Source of the DNA: Hemileia vastatrix
Taxonomy: Eukaryota > Basidiomycota > Pucciniomycetes > Pucciniales > Zaghouaniaceae
NCBI GenBank assembly: GCA_030280995.1
Contig: JASXTE010000054.1
Span: forward strand, 62,001 to 126,000
Length of the DNA stretch: 64,000 bases
Reading direction: 5' to 3'
Positions within the stretch are counted from its first letter, which is position 1; the number at the start of each line of letters is the position of its first letter. The translations under genes were made by a program, and so were the position numbers. The notes beneath the pieces were generated by a model. That model saw only the letters and a program-made list of their open reading frames with translations. It was not told where the DNA came from and searched no databases. This document shows, piece by piece, positions 47,295 to 60,300 of the stretch.

Positions 47295-48510
47295 ATTGAA
47301 ACCCTCGTAAACATTTAAATTGAGTTACCAATGGGAGGAAAAAAGGGAAAAAAGAGGAAAATTTTCACTTGTTCACTGTCACGTTGTTTGCTTGTCAATT
47401 GTAAATGTAAACGTTGCAGGTTGTGAATGTTGTGAATGTTGAGAGTCGCGAATCGCGAGTTTTCCAAAGTCGAGCCTGAGAGGAAATAAAATCACAAAAA
47501 AACTTCGCCCTGTCTTTCTCTTTCTCCCTTTTTTCTGCTCTCGTAAATTGAAAATTGAATAAAATATTAACTCGAGTGAATAGAGTGCACGTCTTGATGA
47601 AAATACTGACTGTGAATAGAAAATTTTTTCACCGAGTCTTCTGCTGCATAAAACTCTTGGACTTGAATCGAATTGTAAATCATCAGTAGGTGTATCATTT
47701 GCTACACTGGCTAGAACATTACAATGGAAATCACAATCCTTCGTACTCTTTTTATCTTTTTCTCTTCTTTCTTCTTTCTTTATTCTTTTCTCGCTTTATC
47801 TTGTGTCTGTGTATCTTTCTCTATTCACAGGCACAGGAATAAATTCATGCTGAGAATCAAGCCCAAACAGAATAGAGAATCGGCAACTGTTCTGTTCTAT
47901 TATTCGTGAGGCTTCTTCCTCTATTTTCCTCTTTTCTTTTATTCCTTTATTTTTTCTTCGCTTTTCCTCTTTTTCTCCTTTCCTCTGTTCATTCTTTCTC
48001 TTCTTCTCTTTCCTACTTGTCCCTTTCTGTTCTCTTTATCTTTGCCTTCTGATCAAAGGAGGATGGAGCAGATGTCTCATGCCATGTAGTGGAATCAACT
48101 ACACTCTTTCCTTTGGACTTTGTAAGTATAGAAGACACATGATGAGGCTAGTTGAGGACTGAAAAGCTGGAGATTCCGAGGCTTGCAGACTCAAACAGTT
48201 GACAAATGAAAAAGATCGTCAATTCGACTGATCTTTGCTGGAAGGACATTCACTGTCCTAAGAGTTGAGGCCTCTTTTCTTTCTTTCGTCAACTTAACAA
48301 AAGGAGAACACCTCATCCTCAGCTCGAGCTCACCCATCCTTGTGAAGGATGGAGGATATTCACAGTACGGATTATCATTGAAAAGAATTATATTGCACTT
48401 GTAGATTGCCATTGACTATGGATACACAAAAAAAAAGAGAGAAAGAGATCAGTTCTAGTCACTCCTGGCATCAGCAAAATCAGGGATGAGTAACAATGTA
48501 CGAGATGAAA

Positions 48511-48575
48511 GACAAGAGAGACAAGAGAGACAAGGGAAACAAGAGAGACACAAGTGACAAGCGAGACAAGAGAGA
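48511..48575. repeat. 9-bp tandem repeat (gacaagaga)
   Basis: Six to seven copies with point changes (gacaaggga, aacaagaga, gacacaagt). Confidence 0.9.
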
Positions 48576-50149
48576 AGAGATGAGAGATGAGAAACACTCT
48601 TCAATCTTCAGTCTTCACTCTTCATCTTCATCCCCACTTGTATTTTCACACTTTTCTCCAATAAGCAGCAGGATTATTGTCAGACTTTCGTTCAATTAAA
48701 TAAACACACAGTGAGTTTCATCATCCAGGTAAGCAAATATCTAAATCAGGGGAAACTCGATAAAGTATGAGCAGTGTGAACAGATTCATCACCACATACT
48801 TGAAGTTATTCTACCAGATAAATCCGATGATGAAATATACCCTCAGCTGTAGCAGCAAAAACAATAAATTAAGAAAACCCATGAAGATTTAAGAAGTAAA
48901 CACACGGATGAACGAAGGCAAAGAAACAATGTAACGAGAATTACAGGGACAAATGACAAATGTAAAAAAAGAGCAGTAAAACGTTTAAGAAAATAAGAAG
49001 AGGAAAGGAGAAAGAGAAAAAAAGGATGCAAAGATAAAGAAGAGAAAAAAAAAGAGTTGTAAAAGTAAAAGTGTACAAGTGTTCAAGTGTAAAGAACAGA
49101 AAGAGGAAAACCGCAGTCAATATTTGGGTTAGGACACATACACACACTGCAAGAACAAGCAAATTGACGAGAACAGTTCTACTCGACTTGCGAAAGAGCC
49201 AAAAGTAAAAGTAAAAGAGTTGGTGAAGAAGAAAAAAGAGTTGTACAAATATTTACGTCGTTTATTTATGACATTTAAGTCTGATGGTGAAAGGGAGAAC
49301 AAGCAAAGACTGAGTGACACGAAGAGCATAGAAGTAAATCAATTGCCACCATTACATCAGAACATTCTCCACCAGTGAATTTCTTTCTCATTTAAAATTC
49401 GTCATTTCTTCTTGGTATAATTTGTATTTCATATTGTCCTGTTTAACCTGTTGTTCATTTGACAATATTATCATACAATCATTTTAAACACTCAGTTCAA
49501 CATTTGTCCTGTGTGGACAAGATAAGCAAATGTAAGCAGTTCATTTCGGCGGTTAAGTCTGTGTCATCAGTCGCGAGTCAACAGACACAATTGAAACAAC
49601 AAGTAAATTAAGTGACAAAAATAAATTCACTCTCATACAAAGAAAATAAGATGAAGGAAGAACTTGCTATTGATTGAAGAAGCAGTTAACAGTAAATACA
49701 ATTTGCTTGTTTGCTCGGAGACATAAGGAGACTCGGCAAGTCGAAAAAGTCGAGAGAGTTGGAAAAAAGAGAAAGAGGATAAAGTCAAAAAAAAAGCCGC
49801 TGACTTTGATGGAGAAAGTGATAAATTGCAAGAACAGTCGATGAAAATACACGCCACACGAACAGAGCCAATTTGAACCAGAACAAACACTGGTGAAGAT
49901 GAGGCCATTTGGTTATTCGGTTTTTCGGTTGTTTGATTATTTGGTTATACACACCTTGCCTCATCATGTGTGACCCGACGTCTACCTTGCCAAGACAAAC
50001 ATAGACATCAAGGGCCGAGTACACAAGTACACCGAGTGGATGGTACAAACAACCAAATATAAATAGTCAAGGTAATCAATTGTATTTACCTCTCGGTCCA
50101 ATCTAATGTAAGGTCAATTGGATGTCGTTTACACTGTTGAAGGACAGGT

Positions 50150-50240
50150 CATCATCACCATTACAACCATTATAACAATTACCACAATTACAACTATGGC
50201 AGGTGTAATCACCATCATCATCATCATCACGGCCGTCATC
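50150..50240. repeat. Trinucleotide-like cat/aca patch
   Basis: A run of cat, cac and aat triplets (catcatcatcatcacgg and neighbours). It yields poly-I/T or poly-M/V frames on the two strands. Confidence 0.8.
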
Positions 50241-50390
50241 ATCGACCACACAAACAACAAACCAACAAGATATGAACAAACTCTAAGCGAAAGAACATGC
50301 AAAAAGTCATTGTAAATATTTGATTGATACACAAAGAACTCACCCTGACTTGTAGACTTGAAGACTTGAAGACTTGTCGAGTGGTTTCAT

Positions 50391-50417
50391 GTCAATTGTC
50401 ATCGATGACCAATTGAC
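50391..50417. repeat. 27-base near-perfect palindrome centred on tcatcgatga
   Basis: gtcaattg, then tcatcgatga, then (c)caattgac. The whole pairs with itself apart from one bulged C. A further caattgac copy follows at 50426-50433. Confidence 0.85.
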
Positions 50418-53035
50418 AATCGATTCAATTGACAACTGTCCGAAGCTGAAAAACAATTTATCTGCCTGATAAACAAATGAAAGTACATTCACATGCAAAG
50501 GCAAAGAAAAAGAAAACAATTATCTCACAATGTCATTTGAATGTCAGATGAGGTGATCAATTGAACGATCAACCAATCAATTGTCCTCTCAATGCGGTTT
50601 CCATTGGTTACTTGATTGTTCACTGACCACAAGTCAGCATGTCCATTGCGGTTCATTCGAATAATTGATCAGCCATTGTAGGGTAGATTAAAAGTTCTGA
50701 CCGAATACAGCAAATACGTCAAATACATCAAATACACCTGATTCACCAAATGTACCAAATACAACTGACTGAGACCGATTGGCTCTGGTCAATAGTCACT
50801 AAGTGGTCCTCCAAGTGTGTCCGATTGTTCCTCAGTATATGAATCATCAGTGTTACCATGGATGCAATATTTACAAATGCAGCAGATTATGTCTCTATCT
50901 GTTTTTCTTTTTTCCTTTTTTTCTTTTTCCCTTTTTTTTATTTTTTTTCCTTCCTTTTGCTCTTTCATTTTGTTCTCTCACGAAGATTTCCAAGAGAAGC
51001 ACTTAGCAAATTTTCATCGGTTGACACTTACAGAGTGACAGATGAAATTAAGAGATCAAATTCATTCAAAAGGTCAATTGATCTTCCTGACCAAATAGAA
51101 TAAAGTAGAGTGAGGTTCAAATCATCTGTCTACGTGACTAAGGCATAGTGTGAATTCATACAAATATGATGTCCAGTTTGATTGGACCATCAAGTGCTTT
51201 GTGAGAAACTCAAGGAAGGACCTTGAGTCAAGTTGTCGCCCAAGAAGTTGAGACGAGGGCCTTATTTTTGCACTAGAACATATAGACCATGCGAGGTCAC
51301 TTCTCGCCAACCAGTGCTGATGAATTTGCACTGATGAACCGGCACTGATGGGAAGAAATTAGTGCGTGATCAGGCAGAAGGTCCTCTTAACTTGGTCTTT
51401 CTGTAAGAATGTGAGCCAGTGATTAGTGAGTTTGCAAGCTGCAATCAAGTAAAAGGTAAAAGGAAATGCAGACAAGCTCGAAGATGCAAAGGTTTTAAGG
51501 TCGTGAGGACGAAACGTAATTCACCGTGTGTCAGTATGACTGGTGATGCTTGATGATGAAGCAAATTATTCAGTCTGAAAAGCAGTAAATGAGGTAAGCA
51601 CTAGACCTAGAGGAGAGAATGAGACAAAATTCGTTCTCATTCTATCATTCTTTCATTCTCTTATTCTCTTATTCTCTTATTCTCTCATTGCTGATTCAAC
51701 TTGTCGTCTCTTTGGCTCTTTCTTCCTTGTGCCACTAAGGAGATTGGGTGTTTGCTAAAAAGGGTCCTAGTTGTACTCTCCTTTGTTTGCCCAAGTGAGG
51801 CACACACAACCTTCTTAATGAAATTAAATCCTCACCAGGCCAAAAGAGAAGAAAAGAGAAGAAAAGAGAAAGGTCCTCTTGCATACACTAGAAATTAACA
51901 GCAAACATACTTCGCAGATGCTTAGGACACTCGGTGCTCGTTCCAACTGCTGATGCGATGAACACACTTATAGGTCTTTCGCATGTGACTGGCGACTGAC
52001 GAGTGACGACTGACGACTTTGCACTTTCCACTTGCGACTGTCCAGCTGTCTCTCACCACTGTGTCTTCTCTCGTTTTCTCTCTTTCTTTCTTTCTTTCTA
52101 TCTTTCTACCGTACAATTGCATGAGAACATGGAAACATCGGAACATCAGTCCTCCCTCCGTCCTCATCTTCATCCTCATTCTCTTTCTGGTTCTAACTTT
52201 TCTTCCAATGTTTACTCAAGTTGTCCTTTGCGTTCATCTTTCACGAATCAGTTCGCTCGAGAAGGCGTTTCATGCGATGTGTCAAAAGGAAAAATAAAGA
52301 GACCAAGAGGAATGAAAGTTCACCCCAAGACAAGATGAACAAAGTTGTACCAAAGATGATAGAACAACCAACAAGACCTATTTCATTTGCAAAATAGACT
52401 CATCATTTGTCATATAATCTTTTTTTCTTTTTTCCTTTCTTTTCTTTCTTTTCTTTTTTTTCCTTTCTCCTTTTTCATCCGGACTGAGTGATAAAAACGT
52501 AATTTAATTCAATTCTATTATCATCACTCGGTAAATGGAGGCAAAAACTTGGTAAAGTGATAAAATTCAGGACAATTGAGGACACATCACAAGGTAAACA
52601 TACAAGTAAGAATGCAACTTAGTTCTTTCTCTCTGACATTTGTTTACCAGTGAAATTGGACCTAATTTTAACACTCGTAGTGTAAACTCAGTGCATTCAG
52701 TCATTTCTATTGTTCCTGATAAAAGTTGTACGAACTGTTTGGTTATTCTTTAATTCATACTGGAATTCAACTTTTTCCTCTTTCTTTTCCTTTTTTTTCT
52801 GGAGTGTGGGACATGACAATGAGAAAATTATCTCCAGTTCTATTCAATTGTTTTCTCGAAGTGCGATCAAATTGCTCCAGCCTAATAACACGCTCAACAT
52901 CCTTAACAATAAGAAAAGATGAATTTGAACTGCTTAAATGCTTATATGCAAGATAAAAACTGGTTGATGGTGAAAATGGCACATTGCAAGGAAAGCCCGT
53001 AGATAAATGGTCTGCTCTTGTGCCTTTCAATGAAA

Positions 53036-53059
53036 GTTGTACAGTTGTACAGTTGTACA
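53036..53059. repeat. 9-bp tandem repeat (gttgtaca)
   Basis: Three copies of acagttgt/gttgtaca. Each contains TGTACA, so the array is also partly self-complementary. Confidence 0.85.
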
Positions 53060-54234
53060 CTGACAAATGAAAGACTTGCAGACTTGAAGTTGGTAAGTCA
53101 GTTCAATCCATTCCACGATTGAATGCCGCTCACAGTGAGAGAAGAGATGAATGATGAAGAGCAAATTTAAAGAGCAAGTCTTTGACTGATTCAAGTTGTC
53201 TCAAGGTAAACATAAGGAACACAGATTCAAAAATTATTTGCCGTCTTACCATTTGTGACTTTCTTTGCAGCAAAAGGGCCTCATGCACATCATGCACACC
53301 ATGCACACTATGAACATTTTGCCAAGTGCAAGTGCAAGGTATGCACCGATGTGCCGACATTTGAAACTGCAAAGATGTGAAGATGTGAAGATGTAAAGAG
53401 GCAGCAAAGAGCATAGAGCTGAAGGAGAAGTAAAAGTAGAAGGAGAGAGGAGAGATGGAGACAAGGAGACAAGAAGAAGAGGATAAAAGGAGAAAAGAGA
53501 AATGCAGCAGTGCGAAAGTGGAGAAGTACAAGGATGGAGCATGAGGATGAGGATGAAGATGAGCGGGTAGTGTGATGATGGTGGTGTTGTCAAGTAGAAC
53601 CTATAAAATGGTCCATTATTCCTGGGTAAAGCAAAGTACCAATAGGTAGACTTTGCACTTGGCAAGAGTCAAGTCGACCTCAAATCTCAACAGAAATACT
53701 ACGATAGTCAAAGAGACTGTGAGAAAAGAAATAATGCTAAATCGACAATCGACAATCTAAGATTCACAGTAGACGATCGACACACAATGGTGAAAGATTG
53801 AGATTTGCAAATCGACAATCGATGATTGCAAATCACGAATCCATTTGCTCTTTTTGCTTGAATTGACTTGTTGTTGTTACAAGGATAATTATCCTTTTAA
53901 CTGAGGTATATTTTAATTGAGCCGAACTAATGGATATCTAATGGATATTTTTATTGTGTGTTTTCGAGTTATTTCTTTCAATGTCCAAATGGTGTGTCCA
54001 TTTGCTTTGATGATACAAACAAAACAAGTATTCATAAAATCGATCATCCTTCAAACCCGCTTCGTTTTTCTCTCTACTACCTTTGTCACTCGTGTAGCGA
54101 ATACAAAAACACACACAGCAACAAAGACAGATGCATTGAATCGATCAAAGTGAACCTTGTATCTGTCCGACATTCAATCGATTTGCAGGAAGAGACACGT
54201 TGAGATAAGAGTCGACTCAGGGGCTGATGATGAT

Positions 54235-54271
54235 CCACACACGACATACACACGATACACACGACACACTC
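54235..54271. repeat. acacgac/acacgat tandem patch
   Basis: Four diverged copies of cacacgaca/cacacgata. Confidence 0.8.
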
Positions 54272-55218
54272 GACCATTGGACTGTTGGACTGTTGGACCT
54301 TTTGAATAGTTCACCAATAAAGCGACGAGTTAAGGCACCAAAAGGACAAAGAAAGACACAAGCAATACCGGTCTTCCAGAATAAAGGAGACACGAGCCAG
54401 AACAAATCGAAAAAAGGAAGCAGAGTACAGTTCACTTGAAAAGAACCCGAGTAAGAAAGACTCTGAAAGAGATTCAATTTGTCTGATAGATGAATTAAGT
54501 CACTTTACCTGATCAAATTGAACAAACAGTCTGGCAGTGGATGACGAAAATACCTTGCGTACCACAATTCAATTTGAATTGAGTGAGGCAAGATTTCCGA
54601 AGGAGGATTTGGAAGAAAGATACCCATTTCAGTCGAAATAAGTCACAACTTGACCTTTGAACGATTTTTGACCTGGAAAGTAAAGATTTTTTTCTCATTT
54701 CTTATATTTCTCATTTTTCTTACATTGTCTATTTCACCCTGGCATGTATTTGCTAGTTCAGCTGAAAAGGAAAAGATATCAAAGAGGGTATTAAGTTGAA
54801 TCAAGTGAAAAACTCGGCAAAGAAGAAGAGGAAAGAAGGGAAAAAAAGGGAAAAGAGGAAAAAGAGGAAAAAGAGGAAAGAAGGAAAAGACCAAGAGACA
54901 GATGAAGGGAGAAACGAAGAGATGGAAAGATGGAAAGATAGAAAGATGGTGAGATGGAGCAGGAAGAAAAAGACTGATGACAGGATGGATCTTTCCTTTT
55001 GACAAAATGAGCTTCGATCAAACTGTTCACCATCGCAATATCACTGTGACCGCAGGCACAGAGTGAACAGTTCTACTTTTTTGCTCTTCACTTGTTCGCT
55101 CTCGACGATGGCAACTGTTCGAATGCACAACTGTTCAGCTGTTCTATTGACAGTAGAGCCAGAGTAAGCTTCGCCTGCGGACCATATGCACGTGCAGGTA
55201 GACATCAAATAAAAGTAA

Positions 55219-55247
55219 CTCTCTCACTCTCTCTCTCTCTCTCTCTC
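55219..55247. repeat. (CT)n microsatellite
   Basis: Nearly pure CT run with one interruption (ctctcactct). Confidence 0.95.
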
Positions 55248-55514
55248 ATTCTCTCATGCATCTTCTAGCTTATTCTCATGACCGGCACAATCGAATTGCA
55301 TTCGAGAGGCCGTTATTGCAAATTGTGTTGATTCAAATGAACTCAACTACCGGATGGCGGGAGAGTAAAAATGAGCTGTTTATCGTTTTGCCGACAAAGG
55401 CAAAGGTCCAGGTCGGGTCAACTGTTCAGCTGCACAGTGACCAACCTGGTTGGAGCGAGTAAATTAGTCACTGTCAGGTGAGGACAAAGACTTTCGGTCA
55501 AAGCGAGAAAAGCA

Positions 55515-55702
55515 AGTGAGACAAGTAAGACAAGTAAGACAAGTCATTCAGCTTATTAGGTCGACGTTGGTCATTCAAAGAGGCCGAAAAGGTGTCCCAG
55601 CACAAGTATCTGAGCATACAGAAACAAGAATACAAGAATACAGAAATACAATAATACAAGAATACAAGCATTCAAGTATTCAAGTATACAAGTATACAAG
55701 CT
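55515..55702. repeat. Successive arrays: acaagtaag, then atacaagaatac and attcaagt/atacaagt units
   Basis: Three acaagtaag copies (55515-55546). After a 65-base gap, a long run of ~10-mers follows that share the core acaag and grade from one variant to the next. Confidence 0.85.
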
Positions 55703-56992
55703 GCTCAAATGCATTTCATGTTTCATCGAGTCTTTAGTCCGCTTGTTGCTTGTTGCTTGTTTTGCTATTTCTTTTTTGCTCCTTGTGTTGCTTGTTTCAG
55801 GGAGACCACCACACCTCCTGCATCAGTAAAAGCATTTGAGAGATAACTCGCTTGTCCTTATTGCTGTCCTTGTGAACATTCTTTTGCTTCTTGTTTCTCT
55901 GGGCTCTTCTCTTTTTCTCCTTTTCTCTTTTTCTCTCATTCGCTTCTTCTTTTTATCTCTCTTTCTTCTTCTTCTTCTCTCTGCTTGCATCATCTCGACA
56001 TGGCAAAGTTTGCCAATGGGATCAAAGAGAGGGAGAGAGGATCTTTTAAATGAGGCATCTTTCTTCTTAAGCTCATCCCTATAGCTCAATGGTGAATAGT
56101 GGATTGTGAATTCGTTTCTTTCATTGTCACTAACTGTCGATGGTATGGGATGGGATGTCAGGCAGTTCAGATTGTAGCGGGCGAAGGAAAAAAGGAAAAA
56201 GCCAACTGTGTTGGTTGTTAGGACAAAGATCAAGGCTCAACTTTTCAGGTAAAAACAGCTGCAAGTCTACTCTTTTGCAGGTGTGTTGCAAGTGACCATT
56301 GAAATTGTGTGTCCTTGTCACTTGAAAAGGAGGAAAAAAATCGCCAAGAAACTTGCATCTTGCAACCAGTGACCAGTGACTACAGGTCAGAAAAAAAGCG
56401 AATTCCGAATGTCTTTTACTCACTTCCACTGTCCAGTTATCTTGGTGTTTCTGTACGTATGTGTGTCCACTTTTAAATGTAATCCATTGCAGCTGACAAT
56501 AAGAAGCAATAAGAACAAGAAGCACAAGATAACAAGGTGAACCAAAGACCAATGGAAGAAACTTCAAAGTAAACAGAAGAGAAAACTTTCTTTCCATCCA
56601 CCATCTTGAACAACAGACACGTCAGGTCATTCTGGCCACTTAATCCACACCAGGTGAATCGACTGTAGCGGATACCTGGATACTCTGACCGATGGATATA
56701 ATCACCTACAAAAGAGAAAGATGCAAACAGACAGAACCAAGAGCGTAAAGTACAATGTATATAAGACACGTGCAGTAGCAAACTGGTCACCGTGAGAGGA
56801 AAAAAAGACAACGACCAATCCATCTGACATCCAGGACATGGAACAATAAGACATGAAGATATACTAAGTGCAATATACTCTTACCAGTCTTGCTTGTTGA
56901 CACAAGCGAGACAGCCGTGTGCATATTGCAAAGCACTTCGAGTTCTATCGCTCTTGTCCTTTTCTCTATTTCTGTGTTTCTGTGTTTCTCTG

Positions 56993-56995
<3 letters not shown>

Positions 56996-57033
<38 letters not shown>
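56996..57033. repeat. (TC)n microsatellite
   Basis: About 18 uninterrupted TC dinucleotides. Confidence 0.97.
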
Positions 57034-57037
<4 letters not shown>

Positions 57038-57353
57038 CTTGTTGTACTGGTTCTAGTGAATCTGCTAGTTCTACCAGTTCCATCAGTCAAAGCCTTGGGG
57101 CCAGGCGAATCGAAGGGATGAAACTAAAGTAAAGTCCAAGTAAAGAGACAGAAAGATAGAACGGAAGAAAAGAGCCAACCTACGCCTAATTTCCGGACAA
57201 ACAAATTGACTGACAAACCAGCTGATCTTTCAGCCCAGTCTGCCCTTGCCTTACAATAGTCTACGTTCTAACGGTTCTGCAACCTTGTCTAACATCCAAG
57301 GCTAAAGGCTTAAGGCGACTGGTCTATGATCATCCGTGTCCTCCCGCTCCATT

Positions 57354-57375
57354 GAGAGAGAGAGAGAGAGAGAGA
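57354..57375. repeat. (GA)n microsatellite
   Basis: About 11 GA dinucleotides, complementary to the (TC)n tract about 320 bases upstream, so the two could pair as a long-loop hairpin. Confidence 0.97.
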
Positions 57376-60300
57376 CCGAGCCCACCGATATGACAAACAA
57401 CAGAGTGAAAAAAGTGAAAAAAGTGAAAAAGAGAAAAAGTGAAAAAGTGTGGCAAGGCAGTGTTAACAAGAGGAAAAAGATTGGAAAGACTGCGACCTCC
57501 TGTAAAGTAAAAAAGTGAAAAAAGACCACCGAGGATGATTTCTCTTGCTTTTTTGCAGTTGGGAAAAAGTTAAGAGGACTTTTTGTCTCTTTTCTTGCTG
57601 TTTTCCTCTTTAAACTGTGCCGACAAGAAGGGAAGAGGAAAAAAGCGAAAAGAGCGAAAAAGAGCGAAAAAGAGAAAGAGAAATAAAGAGAAAGAAGGAT
57701 AAAAGAGGGAGAAAAAGCGAGAGAATGAAAGAACGACAAAATGGAAAGCAGGTGGCAAAGACAAAACAACCCAACAACCCAACAACCTCACATCCATACG
57801 CCAAGTGTTCCTCGTCCCAAGTTATATTTGTGTGTTTTGTGTGCATTGTGTGTATTTTCTAGCTTGCAAAAAGCACCCAATCGGAGGTGCAACCTGTAAA
57901 TGTGACGTTGAGACTCTCCTCTTTCTCATTTTTTCTCTTTTTCTCTCTTTTTTTCTCATTTTTTCTCTTCTTCTCTTCTCTCTATTTCTCTCCTTGGTAA
58001 GCAGAGAAAAGCTAAATGAGAAAATGTCGAGTATATTTGAACAACTACGTCAATCATAATTAGCAATTATTAAGTGACTCTTCAGCTCCACCCGGTGAAT
58101 AGATGTGAATGGAGAGTGAATCCCGCTGATTCATTCATTGCCACCCAATCCAGCAGATTGAATATGTTAAATGGAAGAGAGAAGGAATAAAGGAATAAAG
58201 AGGAGAACAGGGACAAATCAAACGCTCTTTAGTCCTTATCAGGCTGTAGGTGGGTCTCAGCATCTTTTTCATTCTCTCATTCTCTCATTCTCCGAATCTC
58301 TGTTCAGATTTGTGTCATTCTGTTTTCCCTTAATTTTTTCTCTCTTCCTTCTTTTCCTTTGCATTCTCCATCCTCCATCCTCCTGTCTTCTTTTCACCCT
58401 CACTCCCCGAAATATAATGGCATAAGGACAGCTTGGATCAATGAAACGCCTAATAATCAGCTTACAACTGGCAGGATCATACACAATCCAACGCGTTTTC
58501 TCTCTTTTTTCTTCTTTTCCTTTTCCTTTTTATCTTCTTTTTCTTTCTTCTTGTTCTTTCTTTCCTCTCTTGTAGGAACTTTCATCTGTCCCTTCACTTG
58601 TCGTCGCCGCATCTTCCTTCATTCATCTGTTGGTAGTTAAATTGTATTGAAAGTTGAAACCTTACACTAATCCAATTGCATCGGACACACCTGGCAATAA
58701 AATTGAACAATGGGTCAATCTGTTCAACTCAAATATTCACACAATGAACCATTTAACCATTTGTATCTATTGTGGTGAAAGATTTTGTCTACAATTTGAA
58801 ATGTGGCTACTGATTGTCAGATGCTGTCATGAGTTGTCACTATGTAATCACTCTAATAATTTGAAAATTAACCAGAGCTGAATAAGAAAAAAATGAGTGG
58901 AAAATTTGAGGATACATTTTTTTCTGAGTGTTCATTAGCCAGGTGAAGTTGAGTGACACGTGTTACAACAAAGGCCAATTCAAATGAAATAACTCAAATG
59001 AATGATACCAATGATACCAATGATACGTACAAAACACAACCAGCAATCACATGACCAAGACTAAGTGAGGGACAAAGTGCAAGGGACAACCACGAACAAC
59101 CACAAACAGTATGTTGTCACTTTCTACTGCTTTGTCAACTTCATTTTCATTGTACCACTTGACTGGCAACCTCAGTGGGGGTCTTTCTGTCTATTCCTCT
59201 TTCCATTTTCCTTTTTCCTTGTACCTTCCTCTTGTCTTCTCCCGTTTTCTCCTCTTTGCTCCTTCATGTTTCACTTTCTCCGGAACATTTTACATCGAAA
59301 AATGATATAAACAAGCACCCTTGATGACCTCCATTTCATCATGGCAGACGGTCGGAGGTCACGAAATGGTCATCAGTACTTGTACTGTTCTCTCCAAAAG
59401 AGAAAACAGATGAATTAGTTGGATCTCATGATGGATACAAATGTACGTATTTTCCTACGACAAGTGGATGGTTAAAAGTATGATTGTTTCCCAGAAACTA
59501 ATTTTATTTCAGCATAATGAGTGAATACACACTAGATGTGAGGATCGAGTGAATCACCATTTCAACGACACGTGTGAAGGATCAAAATGAGTAGAAACTC
59601 ACACTGAGACACACATCGATATTGTCATCAGACAATTGTTACTGAGTGGTGTAAGTGAACAACACCAAATCATTCAAATGGCTGTAACAGGCGAATGATT
59701 GTGCCAACTTGAGCTCAAACGTGACAATAAGGTACTTTGTTGTAGTGACCAAAGTTCAAAAGTGGCAGCAAGTGTCAACGTAATCCACGGTAGAGAGACA
59801 TCGTCCATGTGAAATCTCCACCCTGTCGAACAAGGCGAGGAATAAGTGAATAGAAATAATGGAGAGAATGAAGAGAATGAAGAGAATAGAAAGAATGGTG
59901 ATGGTGATGGTGATGAGGATGAGGATGGGGATGGAGATGATGCGACCTTTTTTTTTTTCTTGCTCCACTCGTCACAACTTGAATACTTGTGAATGCTTCT
60001 GTTTAAGTCGCTCGTTTCCATCCTTGGCTAAGTGTGCACCAGATTAACAACCAGTCACGCTCTTACTGCTACTTCGATTACTTCAGTACACATCAAAGGA
60101 AGCAAAAAGACTCGCAAGCAAAGAAAAAACTGACGCTGAATATTGGTCTAAGTCAGGTTCTCGCTCGTTTTTTCTTACTCTGCTTACTTTTCGGTTTTGC
60201 TGCTCTTTTGCCTCTCCTTGTCCTTGTTCTCAGTCTTTCCAGTCTTTTGCCTCTTCTTGTTCTTCTTAGTCTTCTTAGTCTTTGTCAACTGTTATGATGA

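Larger units (their letters stand above)
43235..53000. other. Gene-poor low-complexity DNA
   Basis: No supported gene. The 175-codon plus frame at 44268-44795 crosses a pure 9-bp CT-rich array and is not credible. The 155-codon frame at 46569-47036 is K/E-rich in its middle. Pyrimidine tracts lie at 47735-48020, 50900-50960 and 52420-52470, and repeat arrays are listed separately. Confidence 0.5.

Noticed and set aside
48391..48412. ATTGCACTTGT, the seed of the miR-92 family
   Set aside because: The 3' half differs and flanking DNA does not fold into a precursor hairpin with a matching star arm.
53958..54203. Cys-containing frame (FQCPNGVSICFDD) resembling an LDL-receptor class A start
   Set aside because: Lacks the acidic C-terminal D-x-S-D-E signature and the full cysteine set, and the overlapping frame is equally open.
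56071..56115. TAGCTCAATGGT resembling a tRNA D-arm
   Set aside because: No acceptor stem, anticodon stem or GGTTCGA-type T-loop follows at the right spacing.
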